Below are positions 1 through 5,791 of a DNA stretch of 6,022 nt, in pieces (the stretch's first letter is position 1; each line of letters starts with the position of its first letter). This stretch comes from an uncultured Collinsella sp. (GTDB lineage Bacteria > Actinomycetota > Coriobacteriia > Coriobacteriales > Coriobacteriaceae). Position numbers and translations under genes: made by a program. The notes below the pieces were generated by a model. That model did not search any database. It saw nothing but the letters and a program-made list of their open reading frames with translations, and was not told where the DNA came from. Location of the stretch: contig CAKUGX010000111.1 in the NCBI GenBank assembly GCA_934654765.1, positions 1 to 6,022 of the forward strand. Direction: 5' to 3'.

Positions 1-71
1 CGCCGGAGGAGTTCCGGAGCCGGGCCCTTGCGGCGTAGTCGCTATTTATTCAGTCCAAGTTTCGGGGTGCA

Positions 72-114
72 GTTCACTGTCCCCTTTGTGGTGGTTTGAG
101 CGTTAAAAGTGAAC
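72..114. repeat. Small inverted repeat downstream of the flavodiiron gene
   Basis: A perfect 7-base inverted repeat is formed by GTTCACT at 72-78 and AGTGAAC at 108-114, enclosing 29 bases that include the GC-rich run CCCCTTTGTGGTGG. There is no T-run after either arm, so it is not a convincing intrinsic terminator for the minus-strand gene that ends at 121. The GTCCCCTTTGTGG segment resembles short intergenic repeats I have seen in other bacteria, but that is memory, not a comparison. It may be a dispersed repeat unit, a weak hairpin at the 3' end of the transcript, or chance. No gene is supported in bases 1-120. Confidence 0.3.
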
Positions 115-120
115 GTATCG

Positions 121-1281
121 CTACTTGGAGAGCTCGTCAGCGAGGACCTCAATCTGGGCGCGCGAGGCGTCGTTGAGCGAACCCAGGACGGTCACCTTGT
201 TCTGCGACAGGGTGATGTCCTTCATGCCCTCGAGCTCCTTGGTCATAACCTTGGCGGCAGCGGGCGCCCAGGAGCCGGCCTCAACGAGTGCCACCGTACG
301 GTTCTGATAGGCGTGCTCGGCAAGCGTGTGGATAAAGGTGCTCATGAACGGGAAGATCTCGCCCTGATAGGTAATGGAGGCAAGCACCAGACGGTCATAG
401 CGGAACGCGTCCTCAACGGCCTCGGCCATATCGTCGCGAGCTAGGTCAAAGACGGAAACCTTCTGGCCGCGGGCCTCGAGCGCAGAAGCGAGCTCCTCGA
501 CGGCGGCCTTCAGGTGGCCGTAGACGCTCGCGTAGGCGATGGTGATGCCCTCGTCCTCGGGCTGATAGCTCGACCAGGTGTTGTAGGTGTCGAGGTAGTA
601 GTCCAGGTTCTCGGTCAGCACGGGGCCGTGGAGCGGGCAGATAATCTGGATGTCCAAATCGGCGGCCTTCTTGAGCACAGCCTGCACAAACTTGCCGAAC
701 TTGCCGACGATGCCAAAGTAGTAACGACGTGCCTCGCAGGCCCACCCTTCCGGATCCTCGATGTCGTTGGCGCCAAACTTGCCAAAGCCGTCGGCACTAA
801 AGAGCACCTTGTCGGTGGCCTCGTAAGAGAACAGCACCTCGGGCCAGTGCACGTTGGGGGCGCCGACAAAGGTCAGGCTGTGGCCGCCCAGGTCGAGCAC
901 GTCGCCCTCTTTGACGACCATCTTGCGCTCGGGATAATCGGTGCCAAAGTAGTTGACCATCATGCGGAAGGCGCCCATGCTGGCCACAATCTGCGCCTGG
1001 GGATAGCGCTCCATAAAGGCGGCGATGCCAGCGGAGTGATCGGGCTCCATGTGATGGACGACCAGGTAATCGGGCGTGCGACCGTCGAGCACGGCTTCGA
1101 TGTTACCGAGCCACTCGTCGACAAAACCGCCGTCGACCGAATCGGCGACAGCGATCTTTTCGCCCAAGATAACGTAGCTGTTGTATGCCATACCGTTCTC
1201 GGACACATCGTACTGGCCCTCGAACAGGTCAATGTCGTGATCGTCGACGCCAACGTAGCGGATATCCTTGGTGATCTCCAT
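121..1281 (-). CDS. fprA: Flavodiiron protein (A-type flavoprotein, O2/NO reductase)
   Basis: This 386-residue cytoplasmic protein has the two-domain build of flavodiiron proteins, which reduce O2 to water and/or NO to N2O using electrons from rubredoxin or a similar donor. The N-terminal metallo-beta-lactamase-like domain (about 1-245) carries the whole diiron ligand set: H77-x-E79-x-D81-H82, H145 in NVHWPEV, D164 in SADGFG and H218 in CPLHGPV. The C-terminal flavodoxin domain (about 246-386) opens with the FMN-phosphate loop YASVYGH (250-256). Length is that of the simple class A enzymes; no rubredoxin or flavin-reductase domain is fused. I chose the ATG at 1279-1281 because a perfect AGGAGG lies 9 bases upstream (1291-1296). 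A longer reading from 1338 would run through the promoter and has no such site. In a strict anaerobe the likely job is oxygen protection. O2 versus NO preference cannot be read from sequence. It has its own promoter and is not obviously linked to the gal genes. Confidence 0.93.
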   Translation of the reverse strand: MEITKDIRYVGVDDHDIDLFEGQYDVSENGMAYNSYVILGEKIAVADSVDGGFVDEWLGNIEAVLDGRTPDYLVVHHMEPDHSAGIAAFMERYPQAQIVASMGAFRMMVNYFGTDYPERKMVVKEGDVLDLGGHSLTFVGAPNVHWPEVLFSYEATDKVLFSADGFGKFGANDIEDPEGWACEARRYYFGIVGKFGKFVQAVLKKAADLDIQIICPLHGPVLTENLDYYLDTYNTWSSYQPEDEGITIAYASVYGHLKAAVEELASALEARGQKVSVFDLARDDMAEAVEDAFRYDRLVLASITYQGEIFPFMSTFIHTLAEHAYQNRTVALVEAGSWAPAAAKVMTKELEGMKDITLSQNKVTVLGSLNDASRAQIEVLADELSK

Positions 1282-1297
1282 CAGGCAAAGCCTCCTA

Positions 1298-1321
1298 GAT
1301 AGACAAAAGAGCCCGTCTATC
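1298..1321. promoter_or_regulatory. Perfect 7-bp dyad overlapping the flavodiiron promoter (candidate operator)
   Basis: GATAGAC at 1298-1304 and GTCTATC at 1315-1321 form an exact inverted repeat with a 10-base spacer. It runs from inside the predicted -10 box (1319-1324) across the expected transcription start to just before the AGGAGG ribosome site (1291-1296). Much of the distal arm would lie upstream of the start of the RNA, so a DNA-binding site fits better than an RNA hairpin. A repressor sensing oxygen, NO or redox state would be a natural candidate, but the factor is unknown. It does not resemble the operator set found in front of galK. Confidence 0.45.
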
Positions 1322-1327
1322 ATAGCA
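1319..1327 (-). promoter_or_regulatory. Extended -10 promoter of the flavodiiron gene
   Basis: Read on the minus strand, TGCTATGAT combines a TATGAT -10 hexamer (1319-1324) with the TGn extension (1325-1327). No good -35 hexamer stands at 16-18 bases, which extended -10 promoters tolerate. The start of transcription would be near 1312, giving a leader of about 30 bases before the ATG at 1281. The upstream repressor gene ends at 1411, so the flavodiiron gene can be transcribed on its own. Confidence 0.5.
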
Positions 1328-1410
1328 CTCGGCTGCATCCCAACAGCTATCTGCCGGCATCCTTACTGATTGTTATTGAAATGCGATAAATCGCCGTTTA
1401 CCAGCACAAA

Positions 1411-2442
1411 CTATGTGCGCGGTATCGCCGTGCTATGTCGAATGATGAGCTGGCCGGGAATACGAATGGCAACGGTTTTGCCCACCGTACCCGCCTCGGG
1501 AACCGCATGCTCGAACACCTCGCGCCCACGCTGATGCAAGTCAAATCGAACAGTCGTGAGCTCGTTATGTGCGACAAAGTCGTCGAGCGAGTCATCGACG
1601 CCCACCACGCTCACGTCCTCGGGCACGCGCAGACCGCTATCACGCAGCGCTGCAATGGCGCCGTTTGCCATCTGGTCGTTTGCCGCGTAAATCGCCGTCA
1701 TGGTGCGGTCGTGCTCGGCCAGATACCTGCCGGCCTCGTAACCACTGTTGGCTGACCAGTCGCCCTCGAGCGGCTCTGCCGGCTCGATGTGTTTACGCTC
1801 GAGCGCATCCTGCCAACCGGCGCGACGAAATTGCTCGTCGACCGAGAACGACGGGCCACCAATATAGCGAATCCGCTCGTGTCCCAGCTCAAACAGGTGA
1901 TCCATAAGCAATAGCGAGCAGCCGTAATGGTCGGAATCGACCGTGGTCACGCGCGGATGCGCGTACATGGTAACGATGACCGTGCCAATGCCCGGCAGTG
2001 GATCAAACGTCTCAAAATCGGGCGCCATGCGGCTCATGCCGATGATGATGCCATCGACCGGCAGGGCCGCCATGCGACGCGTGGCTTCGGCAAGCGAAAA
2101 CTCCTCGGTCTTGGACATCTCGACCAGCGTGATGGCGCAATTATGCTCGCGAGCAGCGCTGGCGATGCCGTCGATCATTGAGAGGTTGCCAAACTTGGTG
2201 ACATCGTTGATGCACAGGCCGACCGAATGGTAACGGCCATCGCGCAGCGAGCGACCGGCATAACTCGGACGAAAGCCGAGCTCTTGCATCGCGGCCTGCA
2301 CGCGCTGGCGCGTCTGCTCGTTAACGTTGGGCAAGCCGTTGGCGACGCGCGAAACCGTCTGCTGCGAAACGCCAGCAGCGCGGGCGACGTCGGCCATGGA
2401 GACCGGACGCGTACCTGTATCGTTGGACGGGCGCCTTGCCAC
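1411..2442 (-). CDS. LacI/GalR-family transcriptional repressor, probably of the gal operon
   Basis: This 343-residue DNA-binding protein has the standard LacI layout. Residues 16-36 (MADVARAAGVSQQTVSRVANG without its last residue is the core) form the helix-turn-helix, with Q27, Q28 and R32 at the base-reading positions. Residues 55-70 are the hinge helix, with L66 as the likely minor-groove leucine. The rest is a periplasmic-binding-protein-like sensor domain, with VDSDHYG, LGHERIRYIGGPS and the C-terminal NDQMANGAIAAL and SVVGVDD signatures. The start is GTG at 2440-2442, with GAAGGTGA (2447-2454) as ribosome site and AAGG 7 bases away. The ATG at 2397 would keep the helix-turn-helix but has no ribosome site. 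The gene is divergent from galKT and the space between holds three matching operators, so galactose control with autoregulation is the simplest reading. The ligand (galactose or a derivative) is inferred from context only. Confidence 0.9.
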   Translation of the reverse strand: MARRPSNDTGTRPVSMADVARAAGVSQQTVSRVANGLPNVNEQTRQRVQAAMQELGFRPSYAGRSLRDGRYHSVGLCINDVTKFGNLSMIDGIASAAREHNCAITLVEMSKTEEFSLAEATRRMAALPVDGIIIGMSRMAPDFETFDPLPGIGTVIVTMYAHPRVTTVDSDHYGCSLLLMDHLFELGHERIRYIGGPSFSVDEQFRRAGWQDALERKHIEPAEPLEGDWSANSGYEAGRYLAEHDRTMTAIYAANDQMANGAIAALRDSGLRVPEDVSVVGVDDSLDDFVAHNELTTVRFDLHQRGREVFEHAVPEAGTVGKTVAIRIPGQLIIRHSTAIPRT

Positions 2443-2535
2443 TGGATCACCTTCACCCTTGCGAGATCTGAATAGCGTGAATGCCGGCCCGGGCAGAAAT
2501 ACACCCCGCGCCGAGGCCCGCTATCGTCGGACGCA

Positions 2536-2549
2536 TGTTAACGTACTCT
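2536..2549 (+). promoter_or_regulatory. LacI-type operator, copy 1 (repressor side)
   Basis: TGTTAACGTACTCT shares its first 13 bases exactly with the two copies near galK. The central CG with TGnnAn on the left is the usual build of LacI-family sites. It lies about 20-33 bases downstream of the expected start of the repressor transcript, where a bound repressor would block elongation or promoter clearance, so it is a likely autoregulatory site. The similarity to the other copies ends at base 13, so it may be the weakest of the three. Confidence 0.65.
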
Positions 2550-2575
2550 ACTTTTTCCATCTGCATCTCTTCTGC

Positions 2576-2604
2576 TTTATAAGTCCATACGGCAGTACCG
2601 TTCA
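2576..2604 (-). promoter_or_regulatory. Candidate promoter of the LacI-family gene
   Basis: On the minus strand TATAAA (2576-2581) makes a good -10 box, with a poor -35 (TGAACG, 2599-2604) at 17 bases. The start would be near 2569, giving a leader of about 127 bases before the GTG at 2442. Operator copy 1 sits just inside the transcribed part. Confidence 0.4.
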
Positions 2605-2630
2605 CGGCTGAATTTCTACCGATTACCAGA

Positions 2631-2659
2631 TTCTCAAAAAGTGACAAGCGATGTGTTAT
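2631..2659 (+). promoter_or_regulatory. Candidate galKT promoter
   Basis: TTCTCA (2631-2636) and TGTTAT (2654-2659) each match four of six consensus bases with the ideal 17-base spacer. The start would be near 2666, inside operator copy 2, the classical place for repression. The leader would be about 115 bases and would include operator copy 3. A weaker alternative starts at TTGGTT (2703-2708), with a poor -10 that would overlap operator copy 3. The choice between them is uncertain. Confidence 0.35.
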
Positions 2660-2672
2660 GAGTACGTTAACA
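2655..2672 (-). promoter_or_regulatory. LacI-type operator, copy 2 (galK side, inverted)
   Basis: Read on the minus strand this is TGTTAACGTACTCATAAC, identical over all 18 bases to copy 3 but in the opposite orientation. Its core TGTTAACGTACTCA (2659-2672) fits the LacI-family pattern TGnnAnCGnTnnCA at all defined positions except one. The outer bases also form GTTA/TAAC arms. It overlaps the expected start of galKT transcription. Confidence 0.75.
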
Positions 2673-2692
2673 TAGCCCGTAACGTGCGGTAT

Positions 2693-2711
2693 CGTGAACA
2701 CTTGGTTCATG
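2693..2711. repeat. Small imperfect palindrome between operators 2 and 3
   Basis: TGAAC (2695-2699) and GTTCA (2705-2709) pair across five bases, with an outer C/G pair at 2693 and 2711. It lies close to the midpoint between operator copies 2 and 3. It may be a site for another regulator, a leader-RNA hairpin, or chance; the stem is short. Confidence 0.25.
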
Positions 2712-2722
2712 CCGCTTCAAGT

Positions 2723-2740
2723 TGTTAACGTACTCATAAC
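2723..2740 (+). promoter_or_regulatory. LacI-type operator, copy 3 (galK-proximal)
   Basis: TGTTAACGTACTCATAAC repeats copy 2 exactly, in inverse orientation. The centres of the two cores are 64 bases apart, close to six helical turns, which would put two repressor dimers on the same face of the DNA. It ends 40 bases before the galK start codon, so it would act as a roadblock inside the leader or as a partner for looping with copy 2. Confidence 0.75.
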
Positions 2741-2780
2741 GACGCAAAACTCACCCGTGCGCGCCAAGGAAAGGACTCCC

Positions 2781-3986
2781 ATGACCACCCCCGACGAAAA
2801 GACATTCGCCACGCTCACCAAGCTGTTTGAGGAGGAGTTTGGCCCCATCGGCGACCGCCAGGTGCTCTACGTGCACGCGCCCGGCCGTTCCGAGATCAGC
2901 GGCAACCACACCGACCACGAGGGCGGCCACGTCATCGCCGGCTCGCTCGATGTCTCCGTTGACGGCATCGCCGTGGTGGCCGACACCAACAAGGTTCGCG
3001 TCGCCGACGAGGGCTATCCTACGTTTGAGATCACGCTCGACACGCTGGATATTCAAGAGTCCGAGAAAGGCACGTCCGCAAGCCTCGTGCGTGGTATGGC
3101 CCACGAGGTCGCAGCGCTTGGTGTTGAGCCCCAAGGCTTCGACTTCGCCTTCACCTGCTCCGTTCCCTCGGGCGGCGGCCTTTCCAGCTCCGCTGCCGTC
3201 GAGGCCGCATACGGCCGCGCTATGGAGACGCTCTGGGGCGCGCCCGCCATTGAGCCCGTCGCGCTCGCGCAGATGAGCCAGCGCACCGAGAACAACTACT
3301 ACGGCAAGCCCTGCGGCCTGATGGACCAGGCTGCCGTGTGCCTGGGCGGCCTTGCCTACATGGATTTTGAGGACCAGGCTCAGCCTAAAACTCAGAAGCT
3401 CGAGCTCAACTTTGAGGATCACGGCTATGCGCTCGTGCTCGTTAAGGTGGGCGCCGACCATGTGGCAGCTACCGACGACTACGCCGCCGTTCCGCGCGAG
3501 ATGCAGGATGTTGCCGCCGAGTTTGGCAAGGCGCGTCTGTGCGAGGTCGACGTTGCCGACTTTGACGCCAAGCTTCCCGAGTTGCGCGCCAAGCTGGGCG
3601 ACCGCGCCTGCCTGCGCGCCGTTCATTACTGGTACGAGAACGGCCTGGTCGACAAGCGCTGGGCAGCTCTTAACGCCGGCGACATCGACCAGTTCTTGGT
3701 CCTGACGCGCGAGTCCGGCGCCAGCTCCGCCATGTACCTGCAGAATGTCGTTGCCAAGCTGGGCTCCGAGCAGCCTTCCATGTATGCCCTGGCGCTGGCC
3801 GAGCACGTGCTCGACGGTCGCGGCGCCGTTCGCATCCACGGCGGCGGTTTTGGCGGCACCATTCAGGCCTTCGTGCCGCTCGACCTGGTCGACACCTTTA
3901 TCACCAAGATGAACAGTTGGCTGGGCGAGGGTTCTGCCCGTCACTACGCAATTTCTGACAAGGGGGCTTACGCGGCATGGCTGTAA
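2781..3986 (+). CDS. galK: Galactokinase, GHMP family, variant signature
   Basis: This 401-residue cytoplasmic kinase makes galactose-1-phosphate from galactose and ATP, the first step of the Leloir pathway. All three GHMP blocks are present: the N-terminal sugar block at 35-50 (GRSEISGNHTDHEGGH), the ATP loop PSGGGLSSSAA at 129-139, and the C-terminal HGGGFGG at 353-359. R36 and D182 (in GLMDQ) match the catalytic Arg/Asp pair. The first block differs from the classical GRxNLIGEHTDY: the Asn and Glu positions are effectively exchanged (E38, N42) and Tyr is His (H46). I recall similar GGNHTDH forms in gut Clostridia kinases annotated as galactokinase. The ATG at 2781 has AAGGAAAGG just upstream. 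An in-frame ATG at 2694 would place operator copy 3 inside the gene and is unlikely. It is the first gene of a two-gene operon and overlaps galT by 10 bases. Galactose as substrate is supported by galT; a related sugar cannot be excluded. Confidence 0.92.
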   Translation: MTTPDEKTFATLTKLFEEEFGPIGDRQVLYVHAPGRSEISGNHTDHEGGHVIAGSLDVSVDGIAVVADTNKVRVADEGYPTFEITLDTLDIQESEKGTSASLVRGMAHEVAALGVEPQGFDFAFTCSVPSGGGLSSSAAVEAAYGRAMETLWGAPAIEPVALAQMSQRTENNYYGKPCGLMDQAAVCLGGLAYMDFEDQAQPKTQKLELNFEDHGYALVLVKVGADHVAATDDYAAVPREMQDVAAEFGKARLCEVDVADFDAKLPELRAKLGDRACLRAVHYWYENGLVDKRWAALNAGDIDQFLVLTRESGASSAMYLQNVVAKLGSEQPSMYALALAEHVLDGRGAVRIHGGGFGGTIQAFVPLDLVDTFITKMNSWLGEGSARHYAISDKGAYAAWL

Positions 3987-5605
3987 TGACTGATGTGCGC
4001 GAGGCCGCGCAGGGCCTGATTGAGTATGCCATCCATCGATCGATGATCGGCCAGGACGATCGCATCTGGGCCTACAACACCATTCTGGAGTGCATCGGCG
4101 CCACGGGACCCGCGCTCGACATGACCTGGGCACTGCAGACCGAGAAGATTTCGCTTCTGCACCCCGATACCCTCCCCGACTTTGATCTGGAGGGTACGCT
4201 CGCCGCGCTTTCCGAAGCCGCCGTTGTCAACGGCGCCGCCGAGGACACGGCGTCGGGCCGCGACCGCATCGCCATGCGCATCATGGGCGTGCTTATGCCG
4301 AGGCCTTCGGTTGTAAACGAGGAGTTCAATGGGCGCATGGGCGTCAACGAGCCCCGCGCCGCGACCGACTGGTTCTACGGTCTGTGCTGCGACGCCGGCT
4401 ATGTGCGCCGCGCCGCCATCGCGCGCAACATCAAATGGAGCACCCCCACCAACTGGGGCGATCTCGAGATAACCATCAACCTGTCCAAGCCCGAGAAGGA
4501 CCCGCGCGACATTGCCGCAGCCGGCGCCGCCAAGAACACGGACGAGAAGTATCCTGCCTGCCAGCTCTGCATCGAAAACGAGGGCTATCCCGGACGCTCC
4601 GCCGCAGCCGACGGCGGCGCTCACCCCGCTCGCCAGAATCTGCGCGTTATCCCCATCCAGCTCGACGGCGAGCGCTGGGGCTTCCAGTACAGCCCGTACG
4701 CGTACTTTAACGAGCACTGCATTGCCATGAGCTCCGAGCATCGTCCGATGCACGTCGATTGCAAGGGTCTCTCCTGCCTGCTCGACTTTGTGGACCTGTT
4801 CCCGCACTACTTTATCGGCTCCAACGCCGACCTGCCCATCGTGGGCGGCTCGATCCTGTCGCACGACCACTTCCAGGGTGGCGCGCATGAGTTCCCGATG
4901 ATGCACGCGGCCGAGGTCTCGCAGTTTAGCGTGCCCGGATTTGACCAGGTCACCGGCACCGTGCTGCAGTGGCCGCTCTCGGTGCTGCGCCTGCGCTCGC
5001 ACGACCATGCTCAGCTGCTCGATGCCGCCGAGAAGATTATCCTGGCATGGCGCGAGTGGACCGATGAGTCGGTTGGCGTCATCGCGCTCACAGCGGATGG
5101 CGTGGCCCACAACACCGTGACGCCCGTCATCCGCCGCGTCGACTCCCGCGGCAATGCCGGCGGCGAAATCTACGAGGCCTACCTGGCGCTTCGCTGCAAT
5201 ATCACGACCGACGAGCACCCGCTGGGCGTATTCCACCCGCATGCCGAGTACCACCACATTAAGAAGGAGAACATCGGCCTGATTGAGGTCATGGGCCTGG
5301 CCATTCTTCCGCCGCGCCTGGTCCCCGAGCTCGGCGCCGTCCGCGAGCACCTGCTGGCCGCCAAGGTCGATGCCAGCTACGACCTTGCCGGCGCGCTCGA
5401 GGGCGATGATCTTTGCCGCAGCCACGCCGCATGGGCCGAGGACATTTTTGCCCGCCGCGCCGACGAGCTTACGGCGGATAACGCCATCGATATCCTGCAC
5501 GAAGAGGTCGGCGTGGTGTTTGCCCACGTGCTCGACAACGCTGGCGTCTTTAAGTGGGACGAAGCCGGCCGCGCCGCCCAGCAGCGCTTCATCGACTCGC
5601 TGTAG
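3977..5605 (+). CDS. galT: Galactose-1-phosphate uridylyltransferase, class II
   Basis: This 542-residue enzyme transfers UMP from UDP-glucose to galactose-1-phosphate, giving UDP-galactose and glucose-1-phosphate. It belongs to the class II (Firmicutes-type) GalT family, not the short E. coli type. That shows in the length (family members I recall are about 490-515 residues) and in the typical blocks YPACQLCIENEGYPGR (about 192-207), the stretch beginning NLRVIPIQLDGE, and SHDHFQGG (295-302). The latter carries the His-x-His-x-Gln catalytic triad: H296, H298 (the expected uridylylated nucleophile) and Q300. C195 and C198 form a CxxC pair, reminiscent of a zinc site but unproven. I chose the ATG at 3977, since AAGGGGG (3960-3966) lies 10 bases upstream within the end of galK. 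A second in-frame ATG at 3986 sits in a TAATG stop/start junction but is 19 bases from that site. The 10-base overlap with galK implies translational coupling. Confidence 0.94.
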   Translation: MAVMTDVREAAQGLIEYAIHRSMIGQDDRIWAYNTILECIGATGPALDMTWALQTEKISLLHPDTLPDFDLEGTLAALSEAAVVNGAAEDTASGRDRIAMRIMGVLMPRPSVVNEEFNGRMGVNEPRAATDWFYGLCCDAGYVRRAAIARNIKWSTPTNWGDLEITINLSKPEKDPRDIAAAGAAKNTDEKYPACQLCIENEGYPGRSAAADGGAHPARQNLRVIPIQLDGERWGFQYSPYAYFNEHCIAMSSEHRPMHVDCKGLSCLLDFVDLFPHYFIGSNADLPIVGGSILSHDHFQGGAHEFPMMHAAEVSQFSVPGFDQVTGTVLQWPLSVLRLRSHDHAQLLDAAEKIILAWREWTDESVGVIALTADGVAHNTVTPVIRRVDSRGNAGGEIYEAYLALRCNITTDEHPLGVFHPHAEYHHIKKENIGLIEVMGLAILPPRLVPELGAVREHLLAAKVDASYDLAGALEGDDLCRSHAAWAEDIFARRADELTADNAIDILHEEVGVVFAHVLDNAGVFKWDEAGRAAQQRFIDSL

Positions 5606-5651
5606 CACGCGGCCTCGGACGCCTGCGCTCGACAAATAGCGCCCACACGAC

Positions 5652-5693
5652 AACGGCGCCCGCCGGCAACATCGCCGACGGGCGCCGTTTTTT
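5652..5693 (+). terminator. Rho-independent terminator of galKT
   Basis: AACGGCGCCCG (5652-5662) pairs perfectly over 11 bases with CGGGCGCCGTT (5679-5689). After one mismatch the stem continues for four more pairs (5664-5667 with 5674-5677), closed by a 6-base loop. The T-run at 5688-5693 follows directly. It begins 47 bases after the galT stop. On the minus strand the hairpin is not followed by a T-run, so it serves galKT only. Confidence 0.93.
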
Positions 5694-5702
5694 ACTACCC
5701 CG

Positions 5703-5772
5703 AATGAGCGTGGAAAATCTCCCACTTTGGGCTCGGATGGGCACCAAAAGTGGGAGATTATCCACGTTCATT
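5703..5772. repeat. Long near-perfect intergenic hairpin/palindrome
   Basis: The left arm 5703-5730 and right arm 5744-5772 pair over 28 bases, interrupted by one A/A mismatch (5715/5760), one G/T (5708/5767) and one bulged A (5749). The loop of 13 bases is 5731-5743. Each arm contains ATCTCCCACTTT or its complement. It lies between the galT terminator and the end of the convergent PfkB-family gene, 19 bases beyond the stop of the latter. No T-run follows on either strand, so it is not a standard intrinsic terminator, though such a stem could still stop or protect transcripts from the right. The size and symmetry suggest a miniature, REP-like dispersed element; no transposase is present. Confidence 0.7.
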
Positions 5773-5791
5773 TTGTTAGGCGGCGTAACGC

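Larger units (their letters stand above)
2443..2780. promoter_or_regulatory. Divergent control region between the repressor and galK
   Basis: These 338 bases contain no supportable gene. Bases 2443-2530 are GC-rich leader of the repressor gene. Bases 2531-2760 are clearly AT-richer than the flanking genes and hold the three operator copies, candidate promoters in both directions and a further small dyad. The galK ribosome site, AAGGAAAGG at 2766-2774, lies at the right-hand end. The order is repressor gene, operator 1, promoter to the left, promoter to the right, operator 2, dyad, operator 3, galK. Confidence 0.7.

Noticed and set aside
3..38. A possible 3' end of a plus-strand gene (11 codons then TAG at 36-38)
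   Set aside because: Eleven codons are too few to identify anything, and other frames are also open here. It could be real but cannot be supported.
1282..1338. A 19-residue N-terminal extension of the flavodiiron protein
   Set aside because: It would translate the -10 box, the dyad and the AGGAGG site. The ATG at 1281 has a perfect ribosome site.
1383..1394. A small GCGA/TCGC hairpin after the repressor gene as its terminator
   Set aside because: Only four or five pairs with little loop and no clean T-run; too weak to call a terminator.
2453..2710. An 85-codon open frame on the minus strand in the control region
   Set aside because: It runs through operators 1 and 2 and the candidate promoters, and its protein shows no known pattern. 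It is better read as regulatory DNA.
2694..2780. A 29-residue N-terminal extension of GalK from an upstream ATG
   Set aside because: It contains operator copy 3, lacks a ribosome site, and the ATG at 2781 has one and gives the normal GalK N-terminus (R36 in the expected position).
3968..5725. A 585-codon open frame on the minus strand across galT, and a 460-codon one across galK (2751-4133)
   Set aside because: Both mirror the GC-rich third-position bias of the genes on the other strand, show no recognisable domain, and cross the operators, start sites or terminator. galK and galT have complete family motifs.
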